This document shows, piece by piece, positions 38,746 to 48,297 of a stretch of DNA of 64,000 nucleotides. Made by a program: the position numbers and the translations under genes. The notes beneath the pieces are model-generated. The model did not search any database and had not been told where the DNA came from. It saw only the letters and a list, made by a program, of their open reading frames with translations. The stretch is from NCBI RefSeq assembly GCF_003315485.1, contig NZ_QNSE01000001.1, forward strand, positions 368,145-432,144. The letters are read 5' to 3'. Within the stretch, counting starts at the first letter, position 1; each line of letters opens with the position of its first letter. This DNA comes from Marinomonas rhizomae. Its GTDB lineage: Bacteria; Pseudomonadota; Gammaproteobacteria; Pseudomonadales; Marinomonadaceae.

Positions 38746-38774
38746 AGCCCACCAAATGAAATGTAATGATTTTT

Positions 38775-38851
38775 GTTCCGTTAGCTCAGTTGGATAGAGC
38801 AACCGCCTTCTAAGCGGTAGGTCACTGGTTCGAATCCAGTACGGAGCACCA
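38775..38851 (+). tRNA. tRNA-Arg (anticodon UCU)
   Basis: A 77-nt cloverleaf with encoded CCA. The acceptor GTTCCGT pairs with ACGGAGC (one G-U), the D-arm reads AGCTCAGTTGGATAGAGC, the anticodon stem CCGCC/GGCGG-type pairing surrounds loop CTTCTAA with anticodon TCT (reads AGA), and the T-arm contains GGTTCGAATCC. The discriminator base is A. Confidence 0.97.
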
Positions 38852-38970
38852 TTTTCAGTCCATTACTTTAATTAAATTATTATTTAGGTTTTGTTGGCTG
38901 TGATTGAATAGATGTCTTGTTAATAGCGAGATTGCCAACAAATTAAAGCAGGTTCCCGAGAGGAAGTTTT

Positions 38971-40296
38971 ATGCAAGTTTCTGTAGAGACAACGTCTCCA
39001 ATTGAGCGCGTTCTAACAATTAGTGTTCCAGCAGCTCGTGTTGACGAAAAAGTAAATTCTGAAGTGGCTAAAACAGCGAAAACGATTCGTATTGATGGCT
39101 TTCGTAAAGGTAAAGTGCCTGTTAGTGTTGTGAAAAAGCGTTATGGTCAAGGTATCCGTGTTGATGCTGTAGAGCAGATTATGCGTGATGCTTATGTTGA
39201 AGCGATTCAGAAAGAGTCTATTCAACCAGCAGGTATGCCTTCAATTGAGCCTAAGAACTTTGCTGAAGGTGCTGATCTTGAGTTCGTTGTTAAGGTAGAA
39301 GTATACCCAGAAGTAACATTGGCGGATAACTCTACTATTAAAGTGGATCGCGTTGTGTCTGAAGTAACTGATGCAGACGTTGATGTTATGTTGGAAACTT
39401 TGCGTAAGCAGAATTCTGAATGGTCTGCTGTTGAGCGCGCATCTGCCGACGGCGATCAGGTGACGATCGATTTTGTTGGCTACCTAGGTGATGAGGCTTT
39501 CGAAGGCGGTGCTGCTGAAGGTCATAAATTAGTATTGGGTTCCAATACCATGATCCCTGGTTTTGAGTCTGGTATCCTAGGCGCTAAAGCTGGTGAAGAG
39601 CGTACTATTTCTGTAACTTTCCCAGAAGATTATCAAGCTGAAAACTTGAAAGGCAAAGAAGCGACTTTCAAAATTACGGTTTCTGAGGTTGCAGAGCAAA
39701 TTCTTCCTGAGTTAGATGATGCTTTTGTTGAGAAATTTGGCTTAGAAGAGGCGACGATCGAAGCTTTGCGTGCAGAAGTCCGTAAAAATATGGATCGTGA
39801 GTTGAATCAAGCGATCAAATCAAAGCTTAAAAATGCTCTTTTTGAAGGTTTATCTTCAATCAATGAAGTTGATGTGCCTTCTGCTCTTATTGATCAAGAA
39901 GTTGATGCGCTTCGTAAACAGGCTGCTCAGCAGTTTGGCGGACAGGATTTTGATGCTTCCCAGCTACCTGCTGAATTATTTGCAGAAGAAGCTAAAAAGC
40001 GTGCCAAGCTAGGTTTGCTTATTTCTGAAGTTATCAAGAAAGATGATTTGAAAGTTGATGATGACCGTGTACGTTCTTTCTTAGAAGATATGGCTCAAGC
40101 TTATCAAGAGCCTCAGCAAGTCATTGATTTTTACTTAAAGAACAAAGAACAATTAGCTCAGGTTCAATCTGCTGTACTTGAAGAGCAAGTTGTTGATAAA
40201 CTGTTAGAATCTGCTCAAGTTACTGAAGTAACTTTGGGGTATGAAGACGCTATCAAGCCAAATGCCCAAGCTGAAGAGGCTGGGGAAGAAGTATAA
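38971..40296 (+). CDS. tig: Trigger factor (ribosome-associated chaperone, peptidyl-prolyl isomerase)
   Basis: Trigger factor binds at the ribosomal tunnel exit and helps nascent chains fold. The 441-aa protein has the N-terminal ribosome-binding domain with the signature GFRKGKVP (about residues 43-50), the FKBP-type domain (VTIDFVGYLGDEAFEGG, about residues 163-180, and MIPGFESGILG) and a long helical C-terminal domain. CCCGAGAGGAAG precedes the ATG. It opens the conserved tig-clpP-clpX-lon-hupB block and is followed by a terminator-like hairpin. Confidence 0.96.
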   Translation: MQVSVETTSPIERVLTISVPAARVDEKVNSEVAKTAKTIRIDGFRKGKVPVSVVKKRYGQGIRVDAVEQIMRDAYVEAIQKESIQPAGMPSIEPKNFAEGADLEFVVKVEVYPEVTLADNSTIKVDRVVSEVTDADVDVMLETLRKQNSEWSAVERASADGDQVTIDFVGYLGDEAFEGGAAEGHKLVLGSNTMIPGFESGILGAKAGEERTISVTFPEDYQAENLKGKEATFKITVSEVAEQILPELDDAFVEKFGLEEATIEALRAEVRKNMDRELNQAIKSKLKNALFEGLSSINEVDVPSALIDQEVDALRKQAAQQFGGQDFDASQLPAELFAEEAKKRAKLGLLISEVIKKDDLKVDDDRVRSFLEDMAQAYQEPQQVIDFYLKNKEQLAQVQSAVLEEQVVDKLLESAQVTEVTLGYEDAIKPNAQAEEAGEEV

Positions 40297-40320
40297 GACG
40301 AGTCTTATCTTTTTTAATAA

Positions 40321-40353
40321 GGTCGACATAGTGTTTGCTATGTCGACTTTTTT
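40321..40353 (+). terminator. Hairpin terminator between tig and clpP
   Basis: GTCGACATAG (40322-40331) and CTATGTCGAC (40338-40347) form a perfect 10-bp stem with loop TGTTTG, followed by a T-run. It should reduce readthrough from tig, so clpP probably has further transcription input or partial readthrough. Confidence 0.8.
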
Positions 40354-40370
40354 GTTTTAAGGAATGCGAT

Positions 40371-41003
40371 ATGAATTTGATGAACCCGACTACTGGCCCT
40401 GTTGCAATTACCAGCAATGGCCTTGTCCCAATGGTTATTGAACAGACCGCTCGTGGAGAAAGGTCATTTGATATTTACTCGCGCTTACTTAAGGAGCGAG
40501 TGATATTTTTGGTTGGTCAAGTTGAAGATCACATGGCCAATTTGGTTGTGGCTCAATTGTTATTTTTAGAGTCAGAAAACCCAGACAAAGACATCCATTT
40601 ATATATTAACTCTCCAGGTGGTTCTGTTACTGCTGGTATGTCTATCTATGATACGATGCAATTTATTAAGCCAGATGTTAGTACTATGTGTATTGGTCAG
40701 GCGGCGAGTATGGGAGCTTTGCTGTTAACAGCGGGGGCTGCTGGTAAGCGTTATTGTTTGCCTAATTCGCGCGTTATGATCCACCAGCCATTGGGTGGTT
40801 ATCAGGGGCAAGCCTCTGATATTGAAATTCATACACGTGAAATTTTAAGTATCAAACATAAGTTGAATGAAATTATTTCTTTTCATACTGGCAAGCCAAT
40901 TGAGCAAGTTGCTATTGATACGGATCGTGATAATTTTATGAATCCACAATCAGCAAAAGATTACGGCTTGATTGATGATATCTTGCAGAAACGAACAGTT
41001 TAA
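40371..41003 (+). CDS. clpP: ATP-dependent Clp protease proteolytic subunit
   Basis: ClpP forms the double heptameric serine protease chamber that works with ClpX and ClpA. The 210-aa protein contains the nucleophile in [13 protein letters not shown] (Ser113) and the catalytic His in [10 protein letters not shown] (His138); the N-terminal stretch before PMVIEQT is a propeptide-like segment. The ATG at 40371 with AAGGAATG upstream is preferred to a longer frame from 40335. clpX starts 16 bp later. Confidence 0.96.
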   Translation: MNLMNPTTGPVAITSNGLVPMVIEQTARGERSFDIYSRLLKERVIFLVGQVEDHMANLVVAQLLFLESENPDKDIHLYINSPGGSVTAGMSIYDTMQFIKPDVSTMCIGQAASMGALLLTAGAAGKRYCLPNSRVMIHQPLGGYQGQASDIEIHTREILSIKHKLNEIISFHTGKPIEQVAIDTDRDNFMNPQSAKDYGLIDDILQKRTV

Positions 41004-41019
41004 GAAAAGGGTGGAATAA

Positions 41020-42300
41020 ATGTCGGATGATAATTTTAGCCGTGGCGACCACTCAGATCGGTTATTGTATTGCTCTTTTTGTGGCAAGAGCCAAGACGAA
41101 GTAAAAAAACTTATTGCAGGTCCTTCGGTTTATATTTGCAACGAGTGCGTGGACTTGTGTAATAACATTATTACGCAAGAGCTTTCGCAGATTACTGAAG
41201 ATGGTGAGTCGGCAGATGAATTACCGACACCTGCAAAATTGAGTACGGCGCTTGATGATTACGTTATTGGTCAAGATAAAGCTAAGCGAGTGTTGGCGGT
41301 AGCGGTTTATAATCACTATAAACGTTTACGTCATCAGGGGAAAACAGACACCAGCATTGAGTTAGGTAAGAGTAATATCTTGCTAATCGGTCCAACTGGT
41401 AGCGGTAAAACATTACTTGCGCAGACTCTTGCTCGTGTTCTAGATGTGCCATTTACTATTGCTGATGCGACTACTCTGACGGAAGCTGGGTATGTTGGTG
41501 AGGATGTTGAAAACATCATTCAGAAATTGTTGCAAAGCTGTGATTATGATGTAGAAAAGGCTCAGCGTGGTATTGTTTATATCGATGAGATAGACAAAAT
41601 CTCTAGAAAGTCTGATAACCCATCTATTACGCGTGATGTGTCAGGTGAAGGTGTTCAGCAGGCTTTGCTTAAGCTTATTGAGGGTACTGTTGCTTCTGTT
41701 CCTCCTCAAGGTGGTCGTAAGCATCCACAGCAAGAGTTTTTGCAAGTTGATACATCCAATATTCTGTTTATTTGTGGCGGTGCATTCGCAGGTTTAGAGC
41801 GTGTCATTAGTGATAGAACAGAAAAAAGTAGTATTGGTTTTTCTGCAACGGTGAAGAGTAAGGAAGAGGGGCGATCTTTTTCTGAGGCTGTTCACCGCGT
41901 TGAGACGGAAGATTTGGTTAAATTCGGTTTGATTCCAGAATTTGTTGGTCGTTTGCCTGTGGTGGCAACACTTTCAGAATTGGATGAAGAGGCGTTGATG
42001 ACAATCTTGAGTCAGCCTAAAAATGCACTGGTTAAGCAGTATCAGCACCTGTTTGAGTTAGAAGGTGTTGAGTTGGAGTTTACTCCTGAGTCTTTACGTG
42101 AAGCTGCTAAGCTAGCTTTAGAGCGTAAAACTGGTGCTCGTGGCTTACGTAGTATTTTGGAATCTGCTCTATTGGATTGTATGTATGAGCTTCCGGCTCG
42201 CAATGATATTGCGAAAGTTGTTATGGATGCGACTTCAATTCGAGGTGAGTCTGCGCCTCTTATGGTACTAGAAAAAGAAGAACTGGCTAAAAACGCTTAG
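41020..42300 (+). CDS. clpX: ClpX, ATPase subunit of the Clp protease
   Basis: ClpX unfolds tagged proteins and feeds them to ClpP. The 426-aa protein has the N-terminal zinc domain (CSFCGKS near residue 15 and ICNECVDLC near residue 40), Walker [16 protein letters not shown] (about residues 119-133), Walker [11 protein letters not shown], the pore loop GYVGEDV and the RKH loop region, and the sensor 2 GARGLRSI. It is 16 bp after clpP, ends with a strong terminator, and therefore forms a clpPX operon. Confidence 0.97.
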   Translation: MSDDNFSRGDHSDRLLYCSFCGKSQDEVKKLIAGPSVYICNECVDLCNNIITQELSQITEDGESADELPTPAKLSTALDDYVIGQDKAKRVLAVAVYNHYKRLRHQGKTDTSIELGKSNILLIGPTGSGKTLLAQTLARVLDVPFTIADATTLTEAGYVGEDVENIIQKLLQSCDYDVEKAQRGIVYIDEIDKISRKSDNPSITRDVSGEGVQQALLKLIEGTVASVPPQGGRKHPQQEFLQVDTSNILFICGGAFAGLERVISDRTEKSSIGFSATVKSKEEGRSFSEAVHRVETEDLVKFGLIPEFVGRLPVVATLSELDEEALMTILSQPKNALVKQYQHLFELEGVELEFTPESLREAAKLALERKTGARGLRSILESALLDCMYELPARNDIAKVVMDATSIRGESAPLMVLEKEELAKNA

Positions 42301-42327
42301 TTCTTTATAGGGTAGGAAATAAATAAA

Positions 42328-42369
42328 AGGCTGAATTTAAGTTGTGTTGCTTAAATTCGGCCTTTTTTT
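42328..42369 (+). terminator. Terminator after clpX
   Basis: AAGGC(T)GAATTTAAG pairs with CTTAAATTC(G)GCCTT around a short loop, followed by seven T. It isolates lon from clpPX. Confidence 0.82.
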
Positions 42370-42421
42370 ATGGTGTCTCGCTTAAAAACACTGTGTAGAC
42401 TAAATTCAAATGGTGGTCGTG

Positions 42422-42449
42422 CTTGTAATTTCGCGCTTCGCCCTTATCT
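42422..42449 (+). promoter_or_regulatory. Candidate heat-shock (sigma-32-type) promoter of lon
   Basis: CTTGTA (42422-42427), 13 bp, then CCCTTATCT (42441-42449) resembles the sigma-32 pattern CTTGAA / CCCCATnT. lon is a classic heat-shock gene. This is inference from pattern similarity. Confidence 0.4.
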
Positions 42450-42464
42450 CTTTCCTAATCAACG

Positions 42465-42493
42465 TTGAAATATAAAAGTGCACTTTCTTTAAT
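42465..42493 (+). promoter_or_regulatory. Candidate sigma-70 promoter of lon
   Basis: TTGAAA (42465-42470) and TTTAAT (42488-42493) are 17 bp apart, giving a very short leader to the ATG at 42515. Confidence 0.45.
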
Positions 42494-42514
42494 GTGCCCG
42501 GATTGGAAAAAAAT

Positions 42515-44908
42515 ATGTCAGATTCTTTGCTCCTGCCAATGTTGCCACTTCGTGATGTGGTCGTGTACCCCCATATGGTGTTGCCGTTATTTGTTGGTCG
42601 CGCTAAATCCATCGCAGCATTAGAGTCTGCGATGGAAAAAGATAAACATGTGTTTCTTGTTGCTCAGCAAGACGCTTCTAAAGATGATCCTGCTCTAGAA
42701 GACCTTTATTCGATTGGTACGACTGCCAAAGTGATGCAGTTGCTTCGTCTGCCTGATGGAACTGTTAAAGTACTTGTCGAAGGTGGTAAGCGTGCTCGCC
42801 TTGAAAAGATGGAAGACGCGGACGGATTTGTTTTAGGTCGAATTGTTGAGCTTGATCTTAAAGAAGAAGATCAAACTGAACATGGCGTGATACGTAATGC
42901 TTTGCTTAAACAGTTGGATGAATACGTCGCAGGTAGTAAGCGTATTCCAGCAGAGGTTGTGGCTTCCCTAAAATCTATCGATGACCTTGCGAAGCTTATC
43001 GATAATATTACGGGTCACATGAGCCTTAAGCTTGAAGATAAGCAAAAAGTGCTGGAGATAGACTCTTTAACTGGCCGTGGAGAGTATTTGATTGGTTTGA
43101 TGGATGGTGAGCTTGATATTGCCCATCTTGAAAAAAATATTCGTAGTCGCGTCAAGAAACAAATGGAAAAAAGTCAGCGCGAATACTATTTGAATGAGCA
43201 AATGAAAGCCATTCAGAAGGAACTTGGCGATATGGAAGATGGCAGCAATGAGTTGGATCAGTTGCAAGAAAAAATTGCTGAAGTTGGTATGTCTGATGAA
43301 GCAAAAGAGAAAGCCGAAGGTGAATTGAAAAAACTACGTATGATGTCGCCGATGTCTGCGGAAGCGGCAGTGGTTCGTGGCTACATCGATTGGCTTACTT
43401 CTTTGCCTTGGAAAAAACGCAGTAAAGTGCGTAACGATTTGGCATACGCTGAAAAAGTGTTGAACCAAGATCACTACGGTCTTCAGGATGTAAAAGAGCG
43501 TATTCTAGAGTTTCTTGCAGTGCAGCAGCGAGTGAAAAAAGTTAAAGGTCCGGTACTGTGTTTGGTAGGGCCTCCTGGTGTAGGTAAAACGTCGCTGGGT
43601 CAATCGATAGCGAAAGCGGTTAATCGTCAGTACGTTCGTATGGCGCTTGGCGGTGTTCGTGATGAAGCGGAGATACGAGGACATCGTCGAACTTATATTG
43701 GTTCTATGCCAGGCAAGTTATTGCAAAAATTAGCGAAGGTAAAAGTTAAGAACCCATTATTTTTGTTAGATGAAATTGACAAAATGGGGATGGATCAACG
43801 TGGTGATCCAGCTTCTGCGCTGTTAGAGGTGCTTGATCCGGAGCAAAATCACACATTTAACGATCATTACCTTGAAGTGGATTTTGACCTTTCTGATGTT
43901 ATGTTTATCTGTACATCTAATAGCATGAATATCCCAGGCCCACTTTTGGACCGTATGGAGGTTATTAGAATCCCTGGTTACACCGAGGATGAGAAGCTAA
44001 ACATCGCGAAACGCTACTTGTTGCCTAAACAAATTAAGCTATCAGGTCTTAAAGATAGCGAGATTAACGTCACTGATGAAGCCTTGATGGACGTGATTCG
44101 TTATTACACGAAAGAAGCGGGCGTTCGAGGTTTGGAACGTGAACTAAGTAAAGTTTGCCGTCGCGTAGTTAAAAAACAAGCGCTGAGCAAGGATAAAGGG
44201 TCAAAAGCAGTTGAAGTGACCGGGGCTAATTTAGAAGATTTTTCTGGCGTTCATAAGTTTAGTTACGGTAAAGCGGAAGAAAAAAATCAAGTTGGCCAGG
44301 TGACAGGGTTGGCTTGGACATCTGTTGGTGGAGAATTATTGACCATTGAGGCGGCAGGTGTTCCTGGTAAAGGTCGTCATGTGAAGACGGGTTCTCTTGG
44401 TGATGTCATGCAAGAATCTATTCAAGCGGCTTTGACTGTCGTAAGAAGTCGGGCGGCAGGTCTGGGGATTGACGAAGATTTTCATGAAAAAACAGACCTT
44501 CATTTGCATGTGCCAGAAGGTGCTACACCTAAAGATGGTCCAAGTGCTGGTGTCGCCATGTGTACGGCTATTGTGTCTGTGCTAACTAAGGTCCCTGTTA
44601 AGGCCTCTGTAGCCATGACTGGTGAGATTACTCTGCGCGGAGAGGTGTTACCTATAGGTGGGCTGAAAGAGAAGCTTCTAGCGGCTCACAGAGGGGGAAT
44701 AAAAACAGTGGTTATTCCTCAAGAAAATGCTCGTGATTTAAAGGAAATTCCTGATAATATCAAAGCAGACATTGAAGTCATCCCTGTCAAATGGATTGAT
44801 GAAGTGCTTGATATTGCTTTGGAGTACATTCCTTCACCAAAAAAGGCAGAAACATTGCCTTCAAGTGAAAAAACTGTTGATGAACAAGAAACTGTAAGTC
44901 ATCATTAA
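42515..44908 (+). CDS. lon: ATP-dependent protease Lon
   Basis: Lon degrades misfolded and regulatory proteins in the cytoplasm. The 797-aa protein has the N-terminal LON domain (LPMLPLRDVVVYPHMVLPLF), the AAA+ module with Walker A CLVGPPGVGKTSLGQ (about residue 350), Walker B PLFLLDEIDKMG, and the C-terminal protease with the Ser-Lys dyad: Ser677 in PKDGPSAG and Lys720 in GGLKEK. The ATG at 42515 is chosen over a frame open from 42494. Monocistronic between terminator and hupB promoter. Confidence 0.97.
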   Translation: MSDSLLLPMLPLRDVVVYPHMVLPLFVGRAKSIAALESAMEKDKHVFLVAQQDASKDDPALEDLYSIGTTAKVMQLLRLPDGTVKVLVEGGKRARLEKMEDADGFVLGRIVELDLKEEDQTEHGVIRNALLKQLDEYVAGSKRIPAEVVASLKSIDDLAKLIDNITGHMSLKLEDKQKVLEIDSLTGRGEYLIGLMDGELDIAHLEKNIRSRVKKQMEKSQREYYLNEQMKAIQKELGDMEDGSNELDQLQEKIAEVGMSDEAKEKAEGELKKLRMMSPMSAEAAVVRGYIDWLTSLPWKKRSKVRNDLAYAEKVLNQDHYGLQDVKERILEFLAVQQRVKKVKGPVLCLVGPPGVGKTSLGQSIAKAVNRQYVRMALGGVRDEAEIRGHRRTYIGSMPGKLLQKLAKVKVKNPLFLLDEIDKMGMDQRGDPASALLEVLDPEQNHTFNDHYLEVDFDLSDVMFICTSNSMNIPGPLLDRMEVIRIPGYTEDEKLNIAKRYLLPKQIKLSGLKDSEINVTDEALMDVIRYYTKEAGVRGLERELSKVCRRVVKKQALSKDKGSKAVEVTGANLEDFSGVHKFSYGKAEEKNQVGQVTGLAWTSVGGELLTIEAAGVPGKGRHVKTGSLGDVMQESIQAALTVVRSRAAGLGIDEDFHEKTDLHLHVPEGATPKDGPSAGVAMCTAIVSVLTKVPVKASVAMTGEITLRGEVLPIGGLKEKLLAAHRGGIKTVVIPQENARDLKEIPDNIKADIEVIPVKWIDEVLDIALEYIPSPKKAETLPSSEKTVDEQETVSHH

Positions 44909-44922
44909 AGGCATAACCTGTG

Positions 44923-44952
44923 TTGACAGGGTATAGGCTGGGCTTGTATAAC
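44923..44952 (+). promoter_or_regulatory. Promoter of hupB
   Basis: A perfect TTGACA (44923-44928) and TATAAC (44947-44952) are 18 bp apart, upstream of hupB with a leader of about 75 nt. Confidence 0.65.
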
Positions 44953-45033
44953 TGCTGGCTCGGCCTTATCGGTAGTCATTTATACTGCGCCGAAATACAC
45001 TAAGGAACCAAGAAAATACTGAAGGGGTACAAC

Positions 45034-45306
45034 GTGAACAAATCTGAATTGATTGATGCTATTGCAGCGTCTGCTGATTTATCTAAAGCTTCTGCTAGCA
45101 ATGCGCTCGATGCTACTTTGAAAGCAATTGAAGCTGCTTTGGCAAAAGGTGACCAGGTTACACTAGTTGGTTTTGGTACTTTTGCAGTTAAAGAACGTGC
45201 GGCACGTACAGGCCGTAATCCTCAAACTGGTGAGGAAATCCAAATTAAAGCAGCGAAGGTTCCTGGCTTTAAAGCCGGTAAAGGTCTTAAAGACGCTGTA
45301 AACTAA
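45034..45306 (+). CDS. hupB: DNA-binding protein HU-beta
   Basis: HU is a small nucleoid protein that bends DNA. The 90-aa protein starts [19 protein letters not shown] and carries the DNA-binding arm signature [21 protein letters not shown] (shown as [12 protein letters not shown] plus RTGRNPQTG) and the end [16 protein letters not shown]. The start codon is GTG with GAAGGGG upstream. It follows lon as in many Gammaproteobacteria and is just 7 bp before tRNA-Asp. Confidence 0.97.
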   Translation: MNKSELIDAIAASADLSKASASNALDATLKAIEAALAKGDQVTLVGFGTFAVKERAARTGRNPQTGEEIQIKAAKVPGFKAGKGLKDAVN

Positions 45307-45313
45307 TGTTTTT

Positions 45314-45390
45314 GGAGCAGTAGTTCAGTTGGTTAGAATACCTGCCTGTCACGCAGGGGGTCGCGGGTTCGAGTCCCGTCTGTTCCGCCA
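45314..45390 (+). tRNA. tRNA-Asp (anticodon GUC)
   Basis: A 77-nt cloverleaf with encoded CCA. GGAGCAG pairs with CTGTTCC (one G-U), the anticodon loop CTGTCAC gives anticodon GTC, and the T-arm reads GCGGGTTCGAGTCCCGT. It lies directly behind hupB, so it may be processed from the hupB transcript; a terminator follows. Confidence 0.97.
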
Positions 45391-45401
45391 TTAGACACAA
45401 A

Positions 45402-45434
45402 AGGTGTATTCCAAGCGGAATGCACCTTTTTTAT
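45402..45434 (+). terminator. Terminator after tRNA-Asp
   Basis: AAGGTGTATTCC and GGAATGCACCTT pair around AAGC (one mismatch), followed by a T-run. It ends the hupB/tRNA-Asp unit before ppiD. Confidence 0.8.
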
Positions 45435-45466
45435 TTGTCATTCAATTAACTCATTTGGAGGCAGTA

Positions 45467-47290
45467 ATGCTCCAGGATATCAGAGATAAGTCACAAGGCA
45501 TTGTGGTAAAGATCATAGTTGGTTTTATCGTTGTGACTTTTGCTCTATTTGGCGTAGACGCCTTGGTTACTAGTTTTAATTCGTCAGATACTGTCGCAGA
45601 AGTGGACGGGGTAGAAATTACCCGTACGCAGATGTTGCAAGGTGCTGAAACTCAACGCCGTCAATTGATTTCAATGATGGGTGGACAAGTTAATCCTGCA
45701 TTGCTGGAGGATAACTTACTGCAGCGTCGTGCTTTAGATGAGTTGGTTCAGCGTGTTGTATTAGCCAATCAGGCAAAAGGTTTGGGGTTGGGCGTTTCTG
45801 ATGCTCAGGTAAATGCTTATTTGTTACAGGCTGAGCAGTTCCAAACAAATGGCCAGTTTGATCAAAATAAATATCTTAATTTTATTCGTTCGCTAGGCTT
45901 TACACCATTAGCCTTTAAAGAGCGTATTAAAGAAGATGTTTTGATTCAGCAGCCACGCAACGCCATTGCTGGTTCTGAATTTGTGCTTCCTTATCAAGTA
46001 GATAGTATTTCTAAACTGCAGTCTCAAGAAAGAACATACGATTACGTGTCTTTTTCTTTGGCGGATGAGTCAGAAAAGACCAGTGTTTCAGACGATGAGC
46101 TAAAAGCGTATTACGACGCTAATAAAGACAACTTTAAAACGCCTGAGCAAGTTAAAGTGAATTACGTTGTGATTTCCAGCTCTGATTTTAACAGTAAAGT
46201 TAAGATTACCGACGCTGAGTTGCAGGATGCTTATCAGGCATCTATATCAGCTCTGGCGCAAGAAGAAAGATCGGCTTCGCATATTTTGATCGAAACATCC
46301 GATCGCAGTGATGACGAAGCCAAAAAGCGTCTTGCAGAAGTTGAAGCTAAGCTAAAATCTGGTTCATCATTTGCCGATTTAGCGGCAGAGTATTCAGACG
46401 ATATCGGTTCGAATAAAGACGGCGGTAAATTAGGTTATGTTGAAAAAGGTGTCATGGGCTCTGCTTTTGATGACACACTTTTCGCTATGCAAAAAGGTGA
46501 TGTGAAATCGGTTAAAGGCCAGTATGGATACCATTTAATTAAATTGGATGATATTTCAAAGCCTGATGTGCCAAGTTTTGCTTCCAAGAAAGAAGAGCTG
46601 GAGCAAGAGTTGCGTGAGGATAAAGCAAGAGATGCTTTATTAACGGCTCATGAAGATATTACCGATTTAGCTTATGCGAGTGATAAATTAGATGCTATCG
46701 CAAAAGAGTATGACGTTGATGTCCTTCAGAGTGCGTATTTTGGTCGTGATGGCGGCTCTGATGAAGTAACTAGTAACCCTGCTGTTATTGCTGCGGCGTT
46801 TGGCGTATCCGTTTTAGAGGATGACCAGAACAGTGACTTGATTGAACTTAATGATGATCAAGTGGTTGTGCTTCATTTAAATGATCACAAGGCAGAGGCT
46901 TTTCAGACTTATGAGGAAACGAAAGAGCAAGTTGCTTCTATCCTAGTACAAAATAAAGCCGTAGAGTCGCTTCGTGCAAAAGCTGAGAAAGCGAAAAGTG
47001 CGAGTGATACTCAGTGGACGTCTGTGAAAGATGCTAAGCGTGGTCAAGATGAGATGACGTCATTGGCTTTCACGTTACCTCATCCAGATGATAAACCGGT
47101 TATTGATGTGAAAGGCCTATCTAATGGTGACTTGGCTTTGATTCGTTTAAACAAGGTTGATGTTGGTGATTCAACGGTTCCTGATGATCAAAAATTGGCT
47201 TATGAGCGTTACTTGAATCAAACACAAGCGACTCTTAGTACTCAAGGTCAACAAGACTACTTGAAAAACAAAGCACAAATAGAAAGATAA
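45467..47290 (+). CDS. ppiD: Peptidyl-prolyl isomerase-like periplasmic chaperone PpiD
   Basis: PpiD is anchored in the inner membrane and helps newly exported proteins fold near the Sec exit. The 607-aa protein begins MLQDIRDKSQGIVVKIIVGF, with one transmembrane helix (about residues 13-35), then a SurA-like N-domain and a parvulin domain around SASHILIETSDRSDDEAKK, FADLAAEYSDD and GGKLGYVEKGVM (about residues 268-330). The ATG at 45467 has GGAGG upstream; a longer frame from 45404 is rejected. It follows hupB as in E. coli. Confidence 0.94.
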   Translation: MLQDIRDKSQGIVVKIIVGFIVVTFALFGVDALVTSFNSSDTVAEVDGVEITRTQMLQGAETQRRQLISMMGGQVNPALLEDNLLQRRALDELVQRVVLANQAKGLGLGVSDAQVNAYLLQAEQFQTNGQFDQNKYLNFIRSLGFTPLAFKERIKEDVLIQQPRNAIAGSEFVLPYQVDSISKLQSQERTYDYVSFSLADESEKTSVSDDELKAYYDANKDNFKTPEQVKVNYVVISSSDFNSKVKITDAELQDAYQASISALAQEERSASHILIETSDRSDDEAKKRLAEVEAKLKSGSSFADLAAEYSDDIGSNKDGGKLGYVEKGVMGSAFDDTLFAMQKGDVKSVKGQYGYHLIKLDDISKPDVPSFASKKEELEQELREDKARDALLTAHEDITDLAYASDKLDAIAKEYDVDVLQSAYFGRDGGSDEVTSNPAVIAAAFGVSVLEDDQNSDLIELNDDQVVVLHLNDHKAEAFQTYEETKEQVASILVQNKAVESLRAKAEKAKSASDTQWTSVKDAKRGQDEMTSLAFTLPHPDDKPVIDVKGLSNGDLALIRLNKVDVGDSTVPDDQKLAYERYLNQTQATLSTQGQQDYLKNKAQIER

Positions 47291-47304
47291 GTGTCTATTT
47301 TGCT

Positions 47305-47339
47305 TACAAAAAAGCCAACTCAATGAGTTGGCTTTTTAT
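47305..47339. terminator. Bidirectional intrinsic terminator
   Basis: AAAAAAGCCAACTCA and TGAGTTGGCTTTTT pair around A, with T-run on both strands. It lies between convergent ppiD and the peroxidase gene. Confidence 0.85.
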
Positions 47340-47353
47340 TGCCTAATACTTCT

Positions 47354-48271
47354 TTAGGATAAAGACACTAGCCATTTATTTGATGGAACAAAGAAGGCTT
47401 GTCCTGTTGTTGCGCGAGTATACTTCATCAAGTGGTCGGTATTGCCGTGCTCGTCACCTTTTACCATACTCTCTAACATAAGATTGAAAATCACTGGCGT
47501 TTTGCTGTAGCTGGCAAACATTAGGCCTTTTTCAGTTAAAGACGCAAATGGCATGCTGTGGCGTAAAATCTCTAAGGAATCGCCATTTTCATCTTTCAGT
47601 GATGTGCGCTTAGTATGAGCATGCACAGACTTTTCTGCTGATGGGTATTCTTGGTTGGTATGCTTGGTGCGCCCATACACATCTTCTTGAGTTTTCAGGT
47701 CTTCATTTTCCCATTTCTCTAAGTCATGGACGAAGCGCATTAGATTGAAGTAAGAGCCATGTTCAAAGCTTTGGTCTTCGCTGCCAACTAAGGCGACTGC
47801 CTTACGTTGTTCTCCCGCTGGGTTTTCAGTGCCATCCACAAAACCAGTTAAATCACGATTATCAAGGTACTTAAAGCAGCTGACTTCCTCTACTAACCTA
47901 ACGCTGCTTCCAAAAGCGTTAAAAAGAACATTGGCTAATTGATAGGTTGCATCATGACGTGAAGAGCGGATGTGAAGAACAAGATCCACATCAGTAGGTA
48001 TGAATTCAATATCTTTGCCGGCAATATGAGGGAAGGGAGCAAGAAATTGTGGACGATTTCTGTCAAGATCATCCCAAATAAGGCTGCTAAGACCAATGCT
48101 TGCGTGTAGCTCCGCAGCAGGGAATTGTGATTGCAGTTCTTCAATAAGTGCAGGAGCTGCGCCTAGAGTGTTTCTTAGAGCATTTATTTCGGATCTATCC
48201 ACATTCAGTGTAATAAAAAGAGCATCACTTGAGGCTTCGGCGATAATGCCGGATTGATAAATTGTCATCAT
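47354..48271 (-). CDS. DyP-type heme peroxidase
   Basis: This 305-aa protein belongs to the dye-decolorising peroxidase family (YfeX-like group). The GxxDG motif is GFVDGTENP (about residues 142-150), giving the distal catalytic Asp, with the proximal heme His expected in the VHAHTKRTSLKDENG region and an Arg near EILRHSMPF. There is no signal peptide, so it is cytoplasmic. AAAGGAC precedes the double ATG at 48271. Substrates in the cell are unknown. It lies downstream of, and on the same strand as, the MoxR/Bat operon, 26 bp after batD, and might be read through from it. Confidence 0.9.
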   Translation of the reverse strand: MMTIYQSGIIAEASSDALFITLNVDRSEINALRNTLGAAPALIEELQSQFPAAELHASIGLSSLIWDDLDRNRPQFLAPFPHIAGKDIEFIPTDVDLVLHIRSSRHDATYQLANVLFNAFGSSVRLVEEVSCFKYLDNRDLTGFVDGTENPAGEQRKAVALVGSEDQSFEHGSYFNLMRFVHDLEKWENEDLKTQEDVYGRTKHTNQEYPSAEKSVHAHTKRTSLKDENGDSLEILRHSMPFASLTEKGLMFASYSKTPVIFNLMLESMVKGDEHGNTDHLMKYTRATTGQAFFVPSNKWLVSLS

Positions 48272-48297
48272 GGTGTCCTTTTAGGAAATAGTAGTCA

